The notes beneath the pieces are model-generated. The model saw nothing but the letters and a program-made list of their open reading frames with translations. It was not told where the DNA came from and made no database searches. This document shows, piece by piece, positions 20,045 to 29,911 of a DNA stretch of 64,000 nucleotides; position 1 is the first letter of the stretch; every line of letters starts with the position of its first letter. A program made the position numbers and the translations under genes. This DNA is from Hyphomicrobiales bacterium. GTDB lineage: Bacteria > Pseudomonadota > Alphaproteobacteria > Rhizobiales > Methylopilaceae. The DNA is taken from positions 310,001 to 374,000 of the forward strand of contig JALHQA010000002.1 in the NCBI GenBank assembly GCA_022842205.1, given 5' to 3'.

Positions 20045-21274
20045 ATGTTCAAAAAGATTCTGGCTCCGGCGCTCGGCATCGCCGTTCTCGCAACCGCCGC
20101 CGTGGCGCAGCAATACGGCCAGCCCCAGCAGCCGCAGACTTACCAGCCGCCCGGCGGACAGCAGGTGTCGCAGGCCTGCGTGCGCCTGGAGGCGCAGCTC
20201 GTCACGCTGAACAACCAGAACCAGACCGACCCGCAGAACCGGCAGATCGAAGCCGCCTACAACGAGCAGCGCGGCCAACTTGAGCGCATGACTGCACGGG
20301 CCCGCAACATGGGCTGCGGCCGCAATTTCCTGTTCGGACCCCGCCCTCCGGCAGAATGCCGTCCGTTGCAGAACCAGATTGACCAGACCAAGGACCAGGT
20401 CGACCGGCTGGAAGACCAGCTGCGCCGTGGACGCGGCGATCCCGGCCTGATCGAGGCACGGCGCCGCGATCTCATCACCGCTCTTGCCCAGAACCGCTGC
20501 GGTCCGCAATACGAGGCCGCCATGCCGCGCGAGCAGCGCGGCGGCCTGTTCGGCTTCCTGTTCGGCGGCGGCGGACGCCAGGGCGGCTTCCGCGACAATT
20601 ATCCGGGCGGTCCGATGGAAGGAACGCAAACGTCAACCTACCGCACCGTCTGCGTCCGTACATGCGACGGCTTCTTCTTCCCGGTCAGCTATGCAACGGT
20701 TCCGGCGCGCTTCGGCCAGGACGCAAATCAATGCCAGCGCACCTGCCCCGGCACGGAGGCGATGCTGTTTTCCTACCCGACGGGCGGATCGATCGACCAG
20801 GGCACAGCGACCAACGGCACGCCCTACACTTCGCTGCCGAACGCGTTCAAATACCAGACCGAGTATGTGAAGGACTGTTCGTGCAAGCCCGCCGGCCAGA
20901 GCTGGGAGCAGGCACTTGCCGGCGCGGACGACACTACGCTGCAGCGCGGCGACATCGTCGTCGACGAGGAACGTTCCCGCGCGATGTCGCAGCCGGCCGG
21001 CGGCGAAGTCAGCGTGAGCCCGGACGAAGCGGCGCGCGCCGCGCAGGACAACGCGTTGGTGGGCGAAGGCGTGGTGGAAGGCGCGGCCAATACCGAAGTG
21101 CCGCCCGGCTATGTGCCGGACCCGGCCGCGCAGACCGCCGAACCCTATTACGCGCCGCCGGGCCAGGGCGCGAACCCCTACTACGCACCGCCACAGCAGC
21201 AACAGGTGGCCCCGCCTCCTCAGCAGCAGCCGCGTCAGCCCGAGCGCGGATACGTACATCCGAACTTCAGGTAA
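20045..21274 (+). CDS. secreted DUF2865-type protein
   Basis: Signal peptide MFKKILAPALGIAVLATAAVAQ; YRTVCVRTCDGFFFPVSYATVPARFGQDANQCQRTCPGTEAMLFSYPTGG; Pro/Gln/Tyr-rich C-terminus. Confidence 0.8.
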   Translation: MFKKILAPALGIAVLATAAVAQQYGQPQQPQTYQPPGGQQVSQACVRLEAQLVTLNNQNQTDPQNRQIEAAYNEQRGQLERMTARARNMGCGRNFLFGPRPPAECRPLQNQIDQTKDQVDRLEDQLRRGRGDPGLIEARRRDLITALAQNRCGPQYEAAMPREQRGGLFGFLFGGGGRQGGFRDNYPGGPMEGTQTSTYRTVCVRTCDGFFFPVSYATVPARFGQDANQCQRTCPGTEAMLFSYPTGGSIDQGTATNGTPYTSLPNAFKYQTEYVKDCSCKPAGQSWEQALAGADDTTLQRGDIVVDEERSRAMSQPAGGEVSVSPDEAARAAQDNALVGEGVVEGAANTEVPPGYVPDPAAQTAEPYYAPPGQGANPYYAPPQQQQVAPPPQQQPRQPERGYVHPNFR

Positions 21275-21286
21275 TGCGCGCGACCG

Positions 21287-22948
21287 CTAGGTGTCGCGGA
21301 ACTTGTTGGTGATAGGATAGCGGCGGTCGCGGCCGAAATTCCTGCGCGTAACCTTCACGCCGGGCGCGGCCTGGCGGCGCTTGTATTCCGCAAGATAGAG
21401 CAGACGCTCGACCTTCTTCACGGTCTCGGCGTCGTATCCCTTCGCAACGATGTCAGCAACGCTGTGCTCGTTTTCGACGAGGCTTTGAAGAATGCCGTCG
21501 AGGATGTCGTAAGGCGGCAGCGAATCCTGATCCTTCTGGTTCTCACGAAGTTCCGCCGTCGGTGCCTTGGTGATGATGTTCGGCGGAATGACCTCGCCGT
21601 CCGGGCCGAGCGCGCCCGGCGGCTTCCACCGGTTGCGCAGTGCCGACAGGCGGTAGACCTGCGTCTTGTAGATATCCTTGATCGGATTGTAGCCGCCGTT
21701 CATGTCGCCATAGAGCGTCGCATAGCCGACCGACATCTCGGACTTGTTGCCCGTCGTCACAACCATCGGGCCGAACTTGTTGGACACCGACATCAGGATG
21801 GTGCCGCGCACACGCGACTGCAGATTTTCTTCCGTGATGCCGCGATTGGTGCCGCTGAACAGATCGGCCAGCGTCGCCTCAAAACCCTCGACCGGCTGCT
21901 CGATCGGCACGACGTCGTAGCGCACACCGAGAGCCTTGGCGCATCTGGCCGCATCCCCGAGGCTTTCCTCCGAGGTGAAGCGGTACGGCATCATGATGCA
22001 GTGCACCTTGTCCGCGCCGAGCGCATCCACCGCGATGGCGGTGCAGATGGCGGAGTCTATGCCGCCTGAAAGGCCGAGCACCACGCCGGGAAATCCGTTC
22101 TTGGTCACGTAGTCGCGCAGGCCGAGCACACAGGCGGCATAATCCGCCTCGTCGCCCTCCATGAGAACTGCTTTGGGGCCATCGCAACGCCAGGTCTTGC
22201 CGTCGCGCGTCCAGACATGGGTCGTCACGTCCTCAGCGAAGGTCGGCATCTGGAATGCGAGCGAGCAATCGCCGTTCAGCGCAAATGAACCGCCATCGAA
22301 GATCAGATCGTCCTGCCCGCACATCTGGTTTGCATAGAGAAGTGCAAGCCCGCATTGTGCGACGCGCGCGACCGCGATCTGGATGCGCTCGTCGGTCTTG
22401 TCCTGCCAATAGGGCGAGCCGTTCGGAACGATCAGCAACTCCGCGCCGGTTTCACACAGCGTTTCGATGACATCTTCCTGCCAGATGTCCTCACAGACCG
22501 GCACGCCGAGATGCACGCCCCGAAATTCGAGCGGACCGGCCAGTTCGCCCGCGACAAACACGCGCTTCTCGTCGAAAACGCCATAGTTCGGCAGATCGAC
22601 CTTGAACCGCGTGCCGGCGACCTTGCCGCCGTCGAGCAGCGCGACGGCGTTGTGCACGCCCTTCTCGCTCTTCCACGGGGTTCCGATCAGGACACCCGGC
22701 CCACCGTCCGCCGTATCCCTGGCAAATGTACGCACCGCCTCCTCGCAGGCCGCGACAAAGCTGGGCTTCAGGATCAGGTCTTCCGGCGGATAGCCCCCGA
22801 TATAGATCTCGGTGAAAACGATCAGGTCCGCTCCCCGCTTCGCCGCTTCGGCCCGCGCGACACGCGCTTTCGCCAGATTGCCAGCGATGTCGCCGACGAC
22901 CGGATTGAGCTGGGCAATGGCGATGGAGAGCGTTTGGGGGCGAGACAT
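21287..22948 (-). CDS. nadE: glutamine-dependent NAD+ synthetase
   Basis: N-terminal nitrilase domain; VVLGLSGGIDSAICTAIAVDALG PP-loop; TGNKSEMSVGYATLYGDMNGGYNPIKD. Confidence 0.95.
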   Translation of the reverse strand: MSRPQTLSIAIAQLNPVVGDIAGNLAKARVARAEAAKRGADLIVFTEIYIGGYPPEDLILKPSFVAACEEAVRTFARDTADGGPGVLIGTPWKSEKGVHNAVALLDGGKVAGTRFKVDLPNYGVFDEKRVFVAGELAGPLEFRGVHLGVPVCEDIWQEDVIETLCETGAELLIVPNGSPYWQDKTDERIQIAVARVAQCGLALLYANQMCGQDDLIFDGGSFALNGDCSLAFQMPTFAEDVTTHVWTRDGKTWRCDGPKAVLMEGDEADYAACVLGLRDYVTKNGFPGVVLGLSGGIDSAICTAIAVDALGADKVHCIMMPYRFTSEESLGDAARCAKALGVRYDVVPIEQPVEGFEATLADLFSGTNRGITEENLQSRVRGTILMSVSNKFGPMVVTTGNKSEMSVGYATLYGDMNGGYNPIKDIYKTQVYRLSALRNRWKPPGALGPDGEVIPPNIITKAPTAELRENQKDQDSLPPYDILDGILQSLVENEHSVADIVAKGYDAETVKKVERLLYLAEYKRRQAAPGVKVTRRNFGRDRRYPITNKFRDT

Positions 22949-22981
22949 GTGCCGTCTAGTTAGCGCGTCGCCCGCGGACCT

Positions 22982-24241
22982 TCAATGATGGCCGCACTCG
23001 TCGGCCCGACCGAGCAGAAACGCCCTTTCCCGTTCGTTGCGCGTCAGGGCCGCTGCGCGCTCGAATTCCGCCCGTGCCTCGGCCATACGGCCCGCCCGGA
23101 ACAGAAAATCCCCTTTCGCCGCCGGCAACGGCGCATAGGCTTTCAGCATCGCTCCATCGATCTCGTCGATCAGCCTCAGCCCCTCATCTGGCCCAAACGC
23201 CATGCTGTGGGCGACTGCGCGGTTGAGATCGACCACCGGCGATGGCATGACCTCGCGCAAGGCATCGTAGAGGGCCGCAATCCGGGTCCAGTCGGTATCC
23301 TCGGCCTTGCGCGCTCGTGCATGGCACGCGGCGAGCGCGGCTTGCAGGACGTAAGGGCCACGACCACCCAAGGCTTCGGCGCGCACCAGCGCGGCAAGTC
23401 CACGCCGGATCAGGAGTCCGTCCCAGCGCGCTCTGTTCTGCTGCGTGATGGGAATGAACGACCCGTCCGGACCCGTGCGCGCGGTAAGCCGCGAAGCCTG
23501 AATTTCCATGAGCGCGAGCAGCCCCAGAACCTCCGGCTCTCCGGGCAGAGCGGCGGCGAGAATGCGGCCGAGGCGCTGCGCTTCGGCGCAGAGTGCCGGA
23601 CGAATGAGGTCCTCGCCCGCTGTTGCCGCATAGCCCTCGTTGAAGATGAGATAGATGACTTCGAGTACGGACGCGATCCGCTCATTGCGCTGCTCGCCGC
23701 GCGGCACTTCGAAAGCCGCGCCGGAGTCTTGAAGCGTCTTCTTCGCGCGCACGATGCGTTGCGCGATCGTCGGCTCGGCCGACAGGAACGCGCGCGCGAT
23801 CTCGTCCGTCGAAAGCCCGCCGATCAACCGCAGCGTCAGCGCGGCGCGCGCATCCGCCGACAGCACGGGATGGCACGCGGTAAACATCAGACCGAGCAGT
23901 TCGTCGCCGAGATCGTCGTCAAGCGCGGCTTCGATCCGCTCCACCGTATCGTCGCGCTCGCTCTCGATATCGGCGCCGATCTCAGCGTGCTTGCGCGCGC
24001 GCATCCTGTCGTGGCGGAAGCCGTCCAGCGCACGGCGCTTGGCGGCGGCCATCAGCCACGCGCCGGGTTTTTCGGGAATGCCGGATTTCGGCCATTCGGC
24101 CAATGCTGTCACCAGCGCGTCCTGCGCCAGCTCTTCCGCGCGGTCTACATCGCGCACCAGGCGCGCGAGCCCTGCTATGAGCTTCGCGCGTTCGATGCGG
24201 AAAACGGTTTCGACGCTCTGGTGAGCTTCGTCTGCTGCCAT
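22982..24241 (-). CDS. ECF RNA polymerase sigma factor with long C-terminal extension (ECF42-like)
   Basis: LVRDVDRAEELAQDALVTALAEWP; region 4 DARAALTLRLIGGLSTDEIARAFLSAEPTIAQRIVRAKKTL; C-terminal AVAHSMAFGPDEGLRLIDEIDG extension. Confidence 0.9.
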   Translation of the reverse strand: MAADEAHQSVETVFRIERAKLIAGLARLVRDVDRAEELAQDALVTALAEWPKSGIPEKPGAWLMAAAKRRALDGFRHDRMRARKHAEIGADIESERDDTVERIEAALDDDLGDELLGLMFTACHPVLSADARAALTLRLIGGLSTDEIARAFLSAEPTIAQRIVRAKKTLQDSGAAFEVPRGEQRNERIASVLEVIYLIFNEGYAATAGEDLIRPALCAEAQRLGRILAAALPGEPEVLGLLALMEIQASRLTARTGPDGSFIPITQQNRARWDGLLIRRGLAALVRAEALGGRGPYVLQAALAACHARARKAEDTDWTRIAALYDALREVMPSPVVDLNRAVAHSMAFGPDEGLRLIDEIDGAMLKAYAPLPAAKGDFLFRAGRMAEARAEFERAAALTRNERERAFLLGRADECGHH

Positions 24242-24300
24242 GCTCCCCGCTTAGGAAGAAGCGGGGAACATGGCAAGCTGTGGCGGTCTCCAGGAAGCCG

Positions 24301-24726
24301 TCAGGCAGAGGCTGTGTTCGCCTCGCTCATGGCTGCGACGTCCATCCACGCCGGCTCGAACACATGGCCGTCCGGGTCCTCGAAAGTGCGTAGATACATG
24401 AAGCCCATATCCTGACGCTCGCGGATGTCAGCCTTCCCGCCGGCATCCCTGGCGGCCTCGACGATCGCGTCAACCTCTTCACGGCTGTCGCAGGACAGTG
24501 CGATCAGCATCGCCGTTGCCTTGTGGGCATCGGCAATCGGCTTCTTCAAAAAGGTCGAGAAATAATCATGCGTCAGGAGCTGGAAAGTGACGGCATCCGA
24601 CCAGACCATCGAGGCTGAATTGGCATCGCTGAACTGATCGTTCTTCCGGCAGCCGATCGCCTGATAGAAACGGGTAGCCGCGGCGAGGTCTCTCACCGGC
24701 AGGTTTACGAAAATCATCTTGGGCAT
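24301..24726 (-). CDS. VOC family protein
   Basis: MPKMIFVNLPVRDLAAATRFYQAIGCRKNDQFSDANSASMVWSD. Confidence 0.88.
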   Translation of the reverse strand: MPKMIFVNLPVRDLAAATRFYQAIGCRKNDQFSDANSASMVWSDAVTFQLLTHDYFSTFLKKPIADAHKATAMLIALSCDSREEVDAIVEAARDAGGKADIRERQDMGFMYLRTFEDPDGHVFEPAWMDVAAMSEANTASA

Positions 24727-24740
24727 CTGGCCCTCCTTGT

Positions 24741-24804
24741 GCCCCTGGCAGTGTCGGGGCGCCGTAGTGGATTGCTGGTGGCGGGCACGGCCAAGGCCGT
24801 GCCC
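24741..24804. repeat. two intercistronic hairpins, possible REP-like palindromic element
   Basis: GCCCC(24741-24745)/GGGGC(24756-24760), and GGGCACGGCC-AA-GGCCGTGCCC (24783-24804, 10-bp perfect stem). Confidence 0.5.
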
Positions 24805-24811
24805 CGAGGTG

Positions 24812-25234
24812 TCAGCGCTTTTCGAGCTTCTCCCGCGCCCGCTCATGCGGCGCCAGCGCTTCGGGCGTCGCGATGTCGTCGAAATCGGATATCTCGTAGA
24901 ACGGGCGGATTTCCAGCTCGCTCGGGCCGGGCATGGGGTTCGGGCAACGCTTGGCCCATTCCACCGCTTCGGCCATGTCCTTCACCTCCCAGATCCAGAA
25001 ACCGGCGACGAGCTCGCGCGTCTCGGCGAACGGCCCGTCGATAACGGAGCGCTTCGGCCCGTCAAACGCGATGCGCTTGCCCTGCGAGGACGGCTTCAGC
25101 CCGTCTCCATTCAGCATGATCCCGGCATTCACGAGCTCCTCGTTGAACTTGCCCATGGCCTCGAGCAGTTCCGTCGAGGGCATGATGCCCTGCTCGCTGT
25201 CTTCGGTTGCCTTAACGATCACCATCACACGCAT
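24812..25234 (-). CDS. YciI family protein with DGPF motif
   Basis: MRVMVIVKATEDSEQG...DGPKRSVIDGPFAETRELVAGFWIWEVKDMAEAVEWAKRCPNP; DGPF literal match. Confidence 0.9.
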   Translation of the reverse strand: MRVMVIVKATEDSEQGIMPSTELLEAMGKFNEELVNAGIMLNGDGLKPSSQGKRIAFDGPKRSVIDGPFAETRELVAGFWIWEVKDMAEAVEWAKRCPNPMPGPSELEIRPFYEISDFDDIATPEALAPHERAREKLEKR

Positions 25235-25282
25235 CGTTCTCTCCTTCGATTGGCGAGGCCCCATCGGCCTCTATGCCCTCAC

Positions 25283-25309
25283 GACGAACGGCCGCGGCCG
25301 GAATCGACA
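25283..25309 (-). promoter_or_regulatory. candidate ECF42-type promoter
   Basis: On the minus strand TGTCGA (25309-25304), 17-nt spacer, CGTC (25286-25283); about 48 bp upstream of the DGPF gene ATG. Confidence 0.55.
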
Positions 25310-25318
25310 CCTTCGAGC

Positions 25319-25342
25319 AAAAAAATCGCCCTGAAGAGGGCG
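25319..25342 (-). terminator. intrinsic terminator of the histidine phosphatase gene
   Basis: Minus strand CGCCCT-CTTC-AGGGCG-A-TTTTTTT. Confidence 0.75.
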
Positions 25343-25369
25343 GGCCCGGGAGATTCGATTTTCAGGAGG

Positions 25370-25966
25370 TCAGAATGCGATCCGCCCGATCGGTTCACCG
25401 CCCGCCAGCCCTGCTTTCAAGACCACCATCTCGCCGGAACGGGGGACCTCGCCGGTCAAAGCGGTAATGTTCACCTGATGGGTCACGAAAAGAACGACCT
25501 CATCGGGCCCGACCGACGCGACGGCCTGCCGGAAAGCCGCCGTCTGACTTTCCTCAGAACCGCGGCCGGCGAAGAACGAGTCAAGAAAAGGGGCCGGCTC
25601 CACTCTGCCAACATCCAGAAGGTCCGCCGTTTCAGATGCTCGGCACCAGCGGCTCGAAAGGATGCGCGTGACGGTTATGCCCGATTGGCGGATCGTGGCT
25701 CCGATGCGGCGCGCCTGTTCGCGCCCGCGGTCGTCGAGATTACGCTGGGTCGCGCAATCGCCAAGCGCGAAGGCTGGCGGGTCGCCGGTGCCGGGCGCGT
25801 TCGCGTGCCTCAGAAGCAGCGCATAGCCACCTTCACGCACCTTGTTCCAGATCGCATCGTCCGCGCGCGCGACCTGGCCTGCCGCCACGAGCACGACAAT
25901 CGTCAGAAGCCAGGGAAGCAGCCTTGGAGACATTCCACCTAAACGCATGTCGCGATATCGGATCAC
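25370..25966 (-). CDS. secreted histidine phosphatase family protein
   Basis: TM/signal; YALLLRHANAPGTGDP RHG-like motif; LSSRWCRASETADLL. Confidence 0.88.
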   Translation of the reverse strand: MIRYRDMRLGGMSPRLLPWLLTIVVLVAAGQVARADDAIWNKVREGGYALLLRHANAPGTGDPPAFALGDCATQRNLDDRGREQARRIGATIRQSGITVTRILSSRWCRASETADLLDVGRVEPAPFLDSFFAGRGSEESQTAAFRQAVASVGPDEVVLFVTHQVNITALTGEVPRSGEMVVLKAGLAGGEPIGRIAF

Positions 25967-25974
25967 TTCGAGAG

Positions 25975-26331
25975 TCAGGATGGCGACCTATTCAGAATCC
26001 TGAGCTTCTGCAGGGTCAGCACCGCCGCCTGGCGCACCTGTTTTTCGGTGACGAAGAATTCCGGATCTTCCGCCAGCACCTTCTTGTCGGTGGTGAAGCT
26101 GTCGAGCACCGAAAACATGTCGTGCAGGATGCGGCCGAGTTCCTCGTTGAGGTCGGGCTTCTCGGCGTCTGGTCCATGCAGATAGAGCTGGCGATACGCG
26201 GCCTGCAGCTCCGTCACGCCGATACGGTCGTAGACGTAGTCCTGCAGGAGCTTGAGGTAGCGCTCGCCGCGTATAAAGGCCGGGAGGGCAGCGCCCTCCC
26301 CGACCCGGCCGAATGGCCTGTCGCGCATCAT
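25975..26331 (-). CDS. hypothetical helical protein, weakly colicin D immunity-like
   Basis: [23 protein letters not shown]...[50 protein letters not shown]; 4-bp overlap with the upstream DAHP synthase gene. Confidence 0.6.
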   Translation of the reverse strand: MMRDRPFGRVGEGAALPAFIRGERYLKLLQDYVYDRIGVTELQAAYRQLYLHGPDAEKPDLNEELGRILHDMFSVLDSFTTDKKVLAEDPEFFVTEKQVRQAAVLTLQKLRILNRSPS

Positions 26332-27707
26332 TCCGCCGCGATGATCGGGCGTTCCTTGCCGCTACGCTCTTTCTTGAGCTGTTCGGCGAGGAGAAACGCC
26401 AGCTCGATCGCCTGCTCGGCGTTGAGACGCGGATCGCAGAAGGTGTGGTATCGGGCCGACAGATCGGTGTCCGAAATGGCGCGGGCGCCGCCCGTGCATT
26501 CGGTCACGTTCTGACCGGTCATCTCGATGTGGATGCCGCCCGCGTATGTACCCTCGGAACGATGCACCGCGAAGAAGTCCGTGACCTCTTTCAGGATGCG
26601 GTCGAACGGCCGCGTCTTGTAGCCGTTGGCGGTGATCGTGTTGCCGTGCATCGGATCGCACGACCACACCACCTTCCTGCCTTCGCGCTCCACCGCACGG
26701 ATGAAGCCCGGCAGAACCTCGCCGACCTTGTCCGACCCTGCGCGCACGATGAGCGTCAGGCGGCCCGGCTCGTTCTCCGGGTTCAGCAGATCGATCAGCT
26801 CGATCAGATTGTCCGGCTTCAGCGACGGTCCGCATTTCAGCCCGATCGGGTTCTTCACGCCGCGCGCGAATTCGATGTGCGCGTGATCCTTCTGGCGCGT
26901 GCGGTCGCCGATCCAGAGCATGTGCCCGGACGTCGCGTACCAGTCGCCCGATGTGGAATCGACGCGCGTCATCGCCTGCTCGAAGCCGAGCAGCAGCGCC
27001 TCGTGCGAGGTGTAGAAATCGGTCGTGCGCAGTTCGGGATGCGCTTCGGGGTCGATGCCGCAGGCGCGCATGAAGTCGAGCGACTCCGTGATGCGGTTGG
27101 CGATGTCCTGATAGCGGCCCGACTGCGGGCTGTCCTTGATGAAGCCCAGCATCCACTGGTGCGCGTGGTCGAGATTGGCGTAGCCGCCGGTCGCGAACGC
27201 GCGGATCAGGTTCAGCGTCGCCGCCGACTGCCGGTACGCCTTCAGGAGGCGCTGCGGATCGGGAATGCGCGCTTCCGGCGTGAACGCAGAATCGTTGATG
27301 ATGTCGCCGCGATAGCTCGGCAGCGTCACGCCGTCGATCGTCTCGCTGTCGGACGAGCGCGGCTTTGCGAACTGGCCGGCGACGCGGCCGACCTTCACCA
27401 CCGGCGAGGACGCCGCGAAGGTCAGTACCACCGCCATCTGCAGCATGACGCGGAAGAAGTCGCGGATATTGTCGGCGCGATGCTCGGCAAAGCTCTCGGC
27501 GCAGTCTCCGCCCTGAAGCAGGAAGGCCTCACCGGCCGAAACCTTGGCCAGCGCACGCTTCAGCTTCCGGGCCTCGCCGGCAAAGACGAGCGGCGGAAAG
27601 GTCGCAAGCTGATCCTCGACGCCCTTGAGGGCGGCTTCGTCCGGATAGCCCGGAACCTGGACAATCGGCTTCGATCTCCAGCTATCCGGCGCCCAACGCT
27701 CTGCCAT
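26328..27707 (-). CDS. class II 3-deoxy-7-phosphoheptulonate (DAHP) synthase
   Basis: [52 protein letters not shown]. Confidence 0.96.
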   Translation of the reverse strand: MAERWAPDSWRSKPIVQVPGYPDEAALKGVEDQLATFPPLVFAGEARKLKRALAKVSAGEAFLLQGGDCAESFAEHRADNIRDFFRVMLQMAVVLTFAASSPVVKVGRVAGQFAKPRSSDSETIDGVTLPSYRGDIINDSAFTPEARIPDPQRLLKAYRQSAATLNLIRAFATGGYANLDHAHQWMLGFIKDSPQSGRYQDIANRITESLDFMRACGIDPEAHPELRTTDFYTSHEALLLGFEQAMTRVDSTSGDWYATSGHMLWIGDRTRQKDHAHIEFARGVKNPIGLKCGPSLKPDNLIELIDLLNPENEPGRLTLIVRAGSDKVGEVLPGFIRAVEREGRKVVWSCDPMHGNTITANGYKTRPFDRILKEVTDFFAVHRSEGTYAGGIHIEMTGQNVTECTGGARAISDTDLSARYHTFCDPRLNAEQAIELAFLLAEQLKKERSGKERPIIAAE

Positions 27708-27829
27708 GACTACAAAAACTCCACTGAGGGCGGCAAACGGGCCGCGCCTTTCTGGCGGCTATATAGCTCCCGGAACGCGCCAGCGCAAAGCATGGCCGAG
27801 ATGCCTGTGCCGCCGTTGAAGCAGTGGTG

Positions 27830-28753
27830 TCACTTCCGGGCCACCACAGCGATGCCGAACAGGACGCCGCCGAACACCGCCGCGATGCCAAGCGCCTCGG
27901 GCCAGGCCGGCCAGCGCTGGTCCCAGATGAAGCCGTAGATCACGCCGAAGGCCGGCTCGCCGACATAGAGCTGGCCGGACAGGACCAGCGGCAGGCGCTT
28001 CGTGGCGATGATCCAGCACCAGGTCGCGAGCCAGCCGCCCAGAATGCCGGTCAGCGCCGCCCAGAACAGAAGATTCTCCGCCTCCGGCCAACTGAAGCCG
28101 ATCTCGGGGATATGGACGAGGCCGAACGGCCAGGCGGCAAACGCGAACAACACGATGCCAAGTCCTGCTCCGATGCCCTGAAGCCCGGTCCAGCCCATCG
28201 AGTTGATGTCCGGCATGTGATCGACGGCGCGCTCGTTGAGGATGCCATACGCGACCCAGGAGGCCACCGAACACAAGGCCGCCAGGACCCCGAACAGGAG
28301 TTCGCTGCGTGCCTGCGGCGTCGGCGCGCCGGCCAGGGCAAATCCGTTGACGAGCAGGAGGCCGGCCGCGATGAGGGCCAGCGGCACCGCGAGCGGGCGC
28401 CATTTCACATGACCGCCGAGATTGCCGGAAACGGCCAGAAAGATCGGCAGCAGTCCGCATACCAGCGCCGCGATCTGCGGCCCGGCATGGGCAACGGCAA
28501 TGACGAGAAAGCCGTAGAAAATGCTGTAGCCGAGAAAGCCGAGCCAGATGCCGTTGAGCGCTATCGCCGGTGTTAGCCCGCGAATGCGGCTGGCCGGAAT
28601 GAGAGCGAACACGGCAAGCGATGTCGCCGCGAACATCAGATAGCGCATCACCGCGAGATCGACGCCGGAATATGGCGCGACCCCGAGAGGCGCGATGAAG
28701 ATGAGCCCCCACAGGGCTCCGGTCAGAAGACCGGCGAGAATTCCGATGAGCAT
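27830..28753 (-). CDS. EamA/DMT family transporter
   Basis: Ten hydrophobic segments; LLTGALWGLIFIAPLGVAPYSGVDLAVMRYLMFA. Confidence 0.82.
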   Translation of the reverse strand: MLIGILAGLLTGALWGLIFIAPLGVAPYSGVDLAVMRYLMFAATSLAVFALIPASRIRGLTPAIALNGIWLGFLGYSIFYGFLVIAVAHAGPQIAALVCGLLPIFLAVSGNLGGHVKWRPLAVPLALIAAGLLLVNGFALAGAPTPQARSELLFGVLAALCSVASWVAYGILNERAVDHMPDINSMGWTGLQGIGAGLGIVLFAFAAWPFGLVHIPEIGFSWPEAENLLFWAALTGILGGWLATWCWIIATKRLPLVLSGQLYVGEPAFGVIYGFIWDQRWPAWPEALGIAAVFGGVLFGIAVVARK

Positions 28754-28789
28754 GATGACAGCGCAGACAAAGGGTGCGCGGCCGGGCCG

Positions 28790-29845
28790 TCAGTCGCTGT
28801 CCTGAACGATGACACCGTACCAGCCGAGGCCGCGATAGGTTTCATAGCCCGGCGTCGCATGAAACGCCACGAGCGCGCCTTCCGGCTCCTGATAATAGCC
28901 GCTCTGCCGGCCCTCAAGATTGAGCGCAAGGCGCTCGGACAGCATGCCCTCGCCGTCCGAAGCCGCAATCACCCGGTGGGATGCATCCACCAGCATGACC
29001 CTCGTGCGGGATTTTTCTTCCTTCGACAGCCGCACGCCTTCGACGATGATGCGGGCCTGCGGCGACCAGTCGAAATGCACCGCCAATACGCCAAGCGGCT
29101 TGCCGTGGGCCCGGCCGCCCTCGCAGACCTTGGCCGCATAGGTCGCGGTCATCGAGCTGTTCAGCACATGCTGCCGGGATATGTCGGCGACGCAATAGTC
29201 GTCGCCGCTGTGCAGCGCGATCGCATCGCGGAACCAGGATTCGCGCGACACATCGGCACCGGCGGCCTGATAGACGCCCGGACGGCCGTTGGCGAGCACG
29301 CGGCCGTTCATGTCGCATAGCCAGATATCGAGATAGACCGTATAGGCGCCGAGTATGACGGCGAGCCGCCCGCTCGCATAGCTCCGCGCCGCCTCGTCCG
29401 GAGACTGAGCGCAGGATACGAAAGCGGAATCCGTCGCCCACCAGCGCACGTCGCAGGTACGTTCGTACAGATTGCGGTCGATGATCTCGATGGCATTGAG
29501 CGCGAGATCCGCCAAGCGCGCGCCGCGCGCCTGCAGAGCCATGCTTTCGATCATGCGTTCGAGCTGAGAAACCTGGGCAACGACTTCCTCTTCGAGAGCT
29601 GTCGCCACCTGCTCCACCTCGCCGCCAACGCCGCGAACCTCCTGCGCGACGATGGAAAACCCCGCGCCGGCATCGCCGGCCCGCGCGGACTCGATCATCG
29701 CATTCAGGGCCAGCATGCGCATGCGGCCGGTGATCTTCTGGATTTCCTGGACCTTCTGCTTGGTCTGGGTATTGACGCGCCGCGTCAGCCCGGCCACATC
29801 GGCCAGCGACACCGGTTCCGAGCCGGGATCGTCCGTCGCAAGCAT
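28790..29845 (-). CDS. soluble chemoreceptor-like protein: short MCP signalling hairpin plus C-terminal Cache-like sensor region
   Basis: IQKITGRMRMLALNAMIESARAGDAGAGFSIVAQEVRGVGGEVEQVA hairpin tip; later WFRDAIALHSGDDYCVADISRQHVLNSSMTATYAAKV...GVLAVHFDW Cache-like; no obvious TM segment. Confidence 0.75.
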   Translation of the reverse strand: MLATDDPGSEPVSLADVAGLTRRVNTQTKQKVQEIQKITGRMRMLALNAMIESARAGDAGAGFSIVAQEVRGVGGEVEQVATALEEEVVAQVSQLERMIESMALQARGARLADLALNAIEIIDRNLYERTCDVRWWATDSAFVSCAQSPDEAARSYASGRLAVILGAYTVYLDIWLCDMNGRVLANGRPGVYQAAGADVSRESWFRDAIALHSGDDYCVADISRQHVLNSSMTATYAAKVCEGGRAHGKPLGVLAVHFDWSPQARIIVEGVRLSKEEKSRTRVMLVDASHRVIAASDGEGMLSERLALNLEGRQSGYYQEPEGALVAFHATPGYETYRGLGWYGVIVQDSD

Positions 29846-29911
29846 CTACCCGCACTCCCCCGCACGCGGCTGTCCACGCGTCAGATTGCGGAATTTTGGT
29901 AAATTTTCGCT

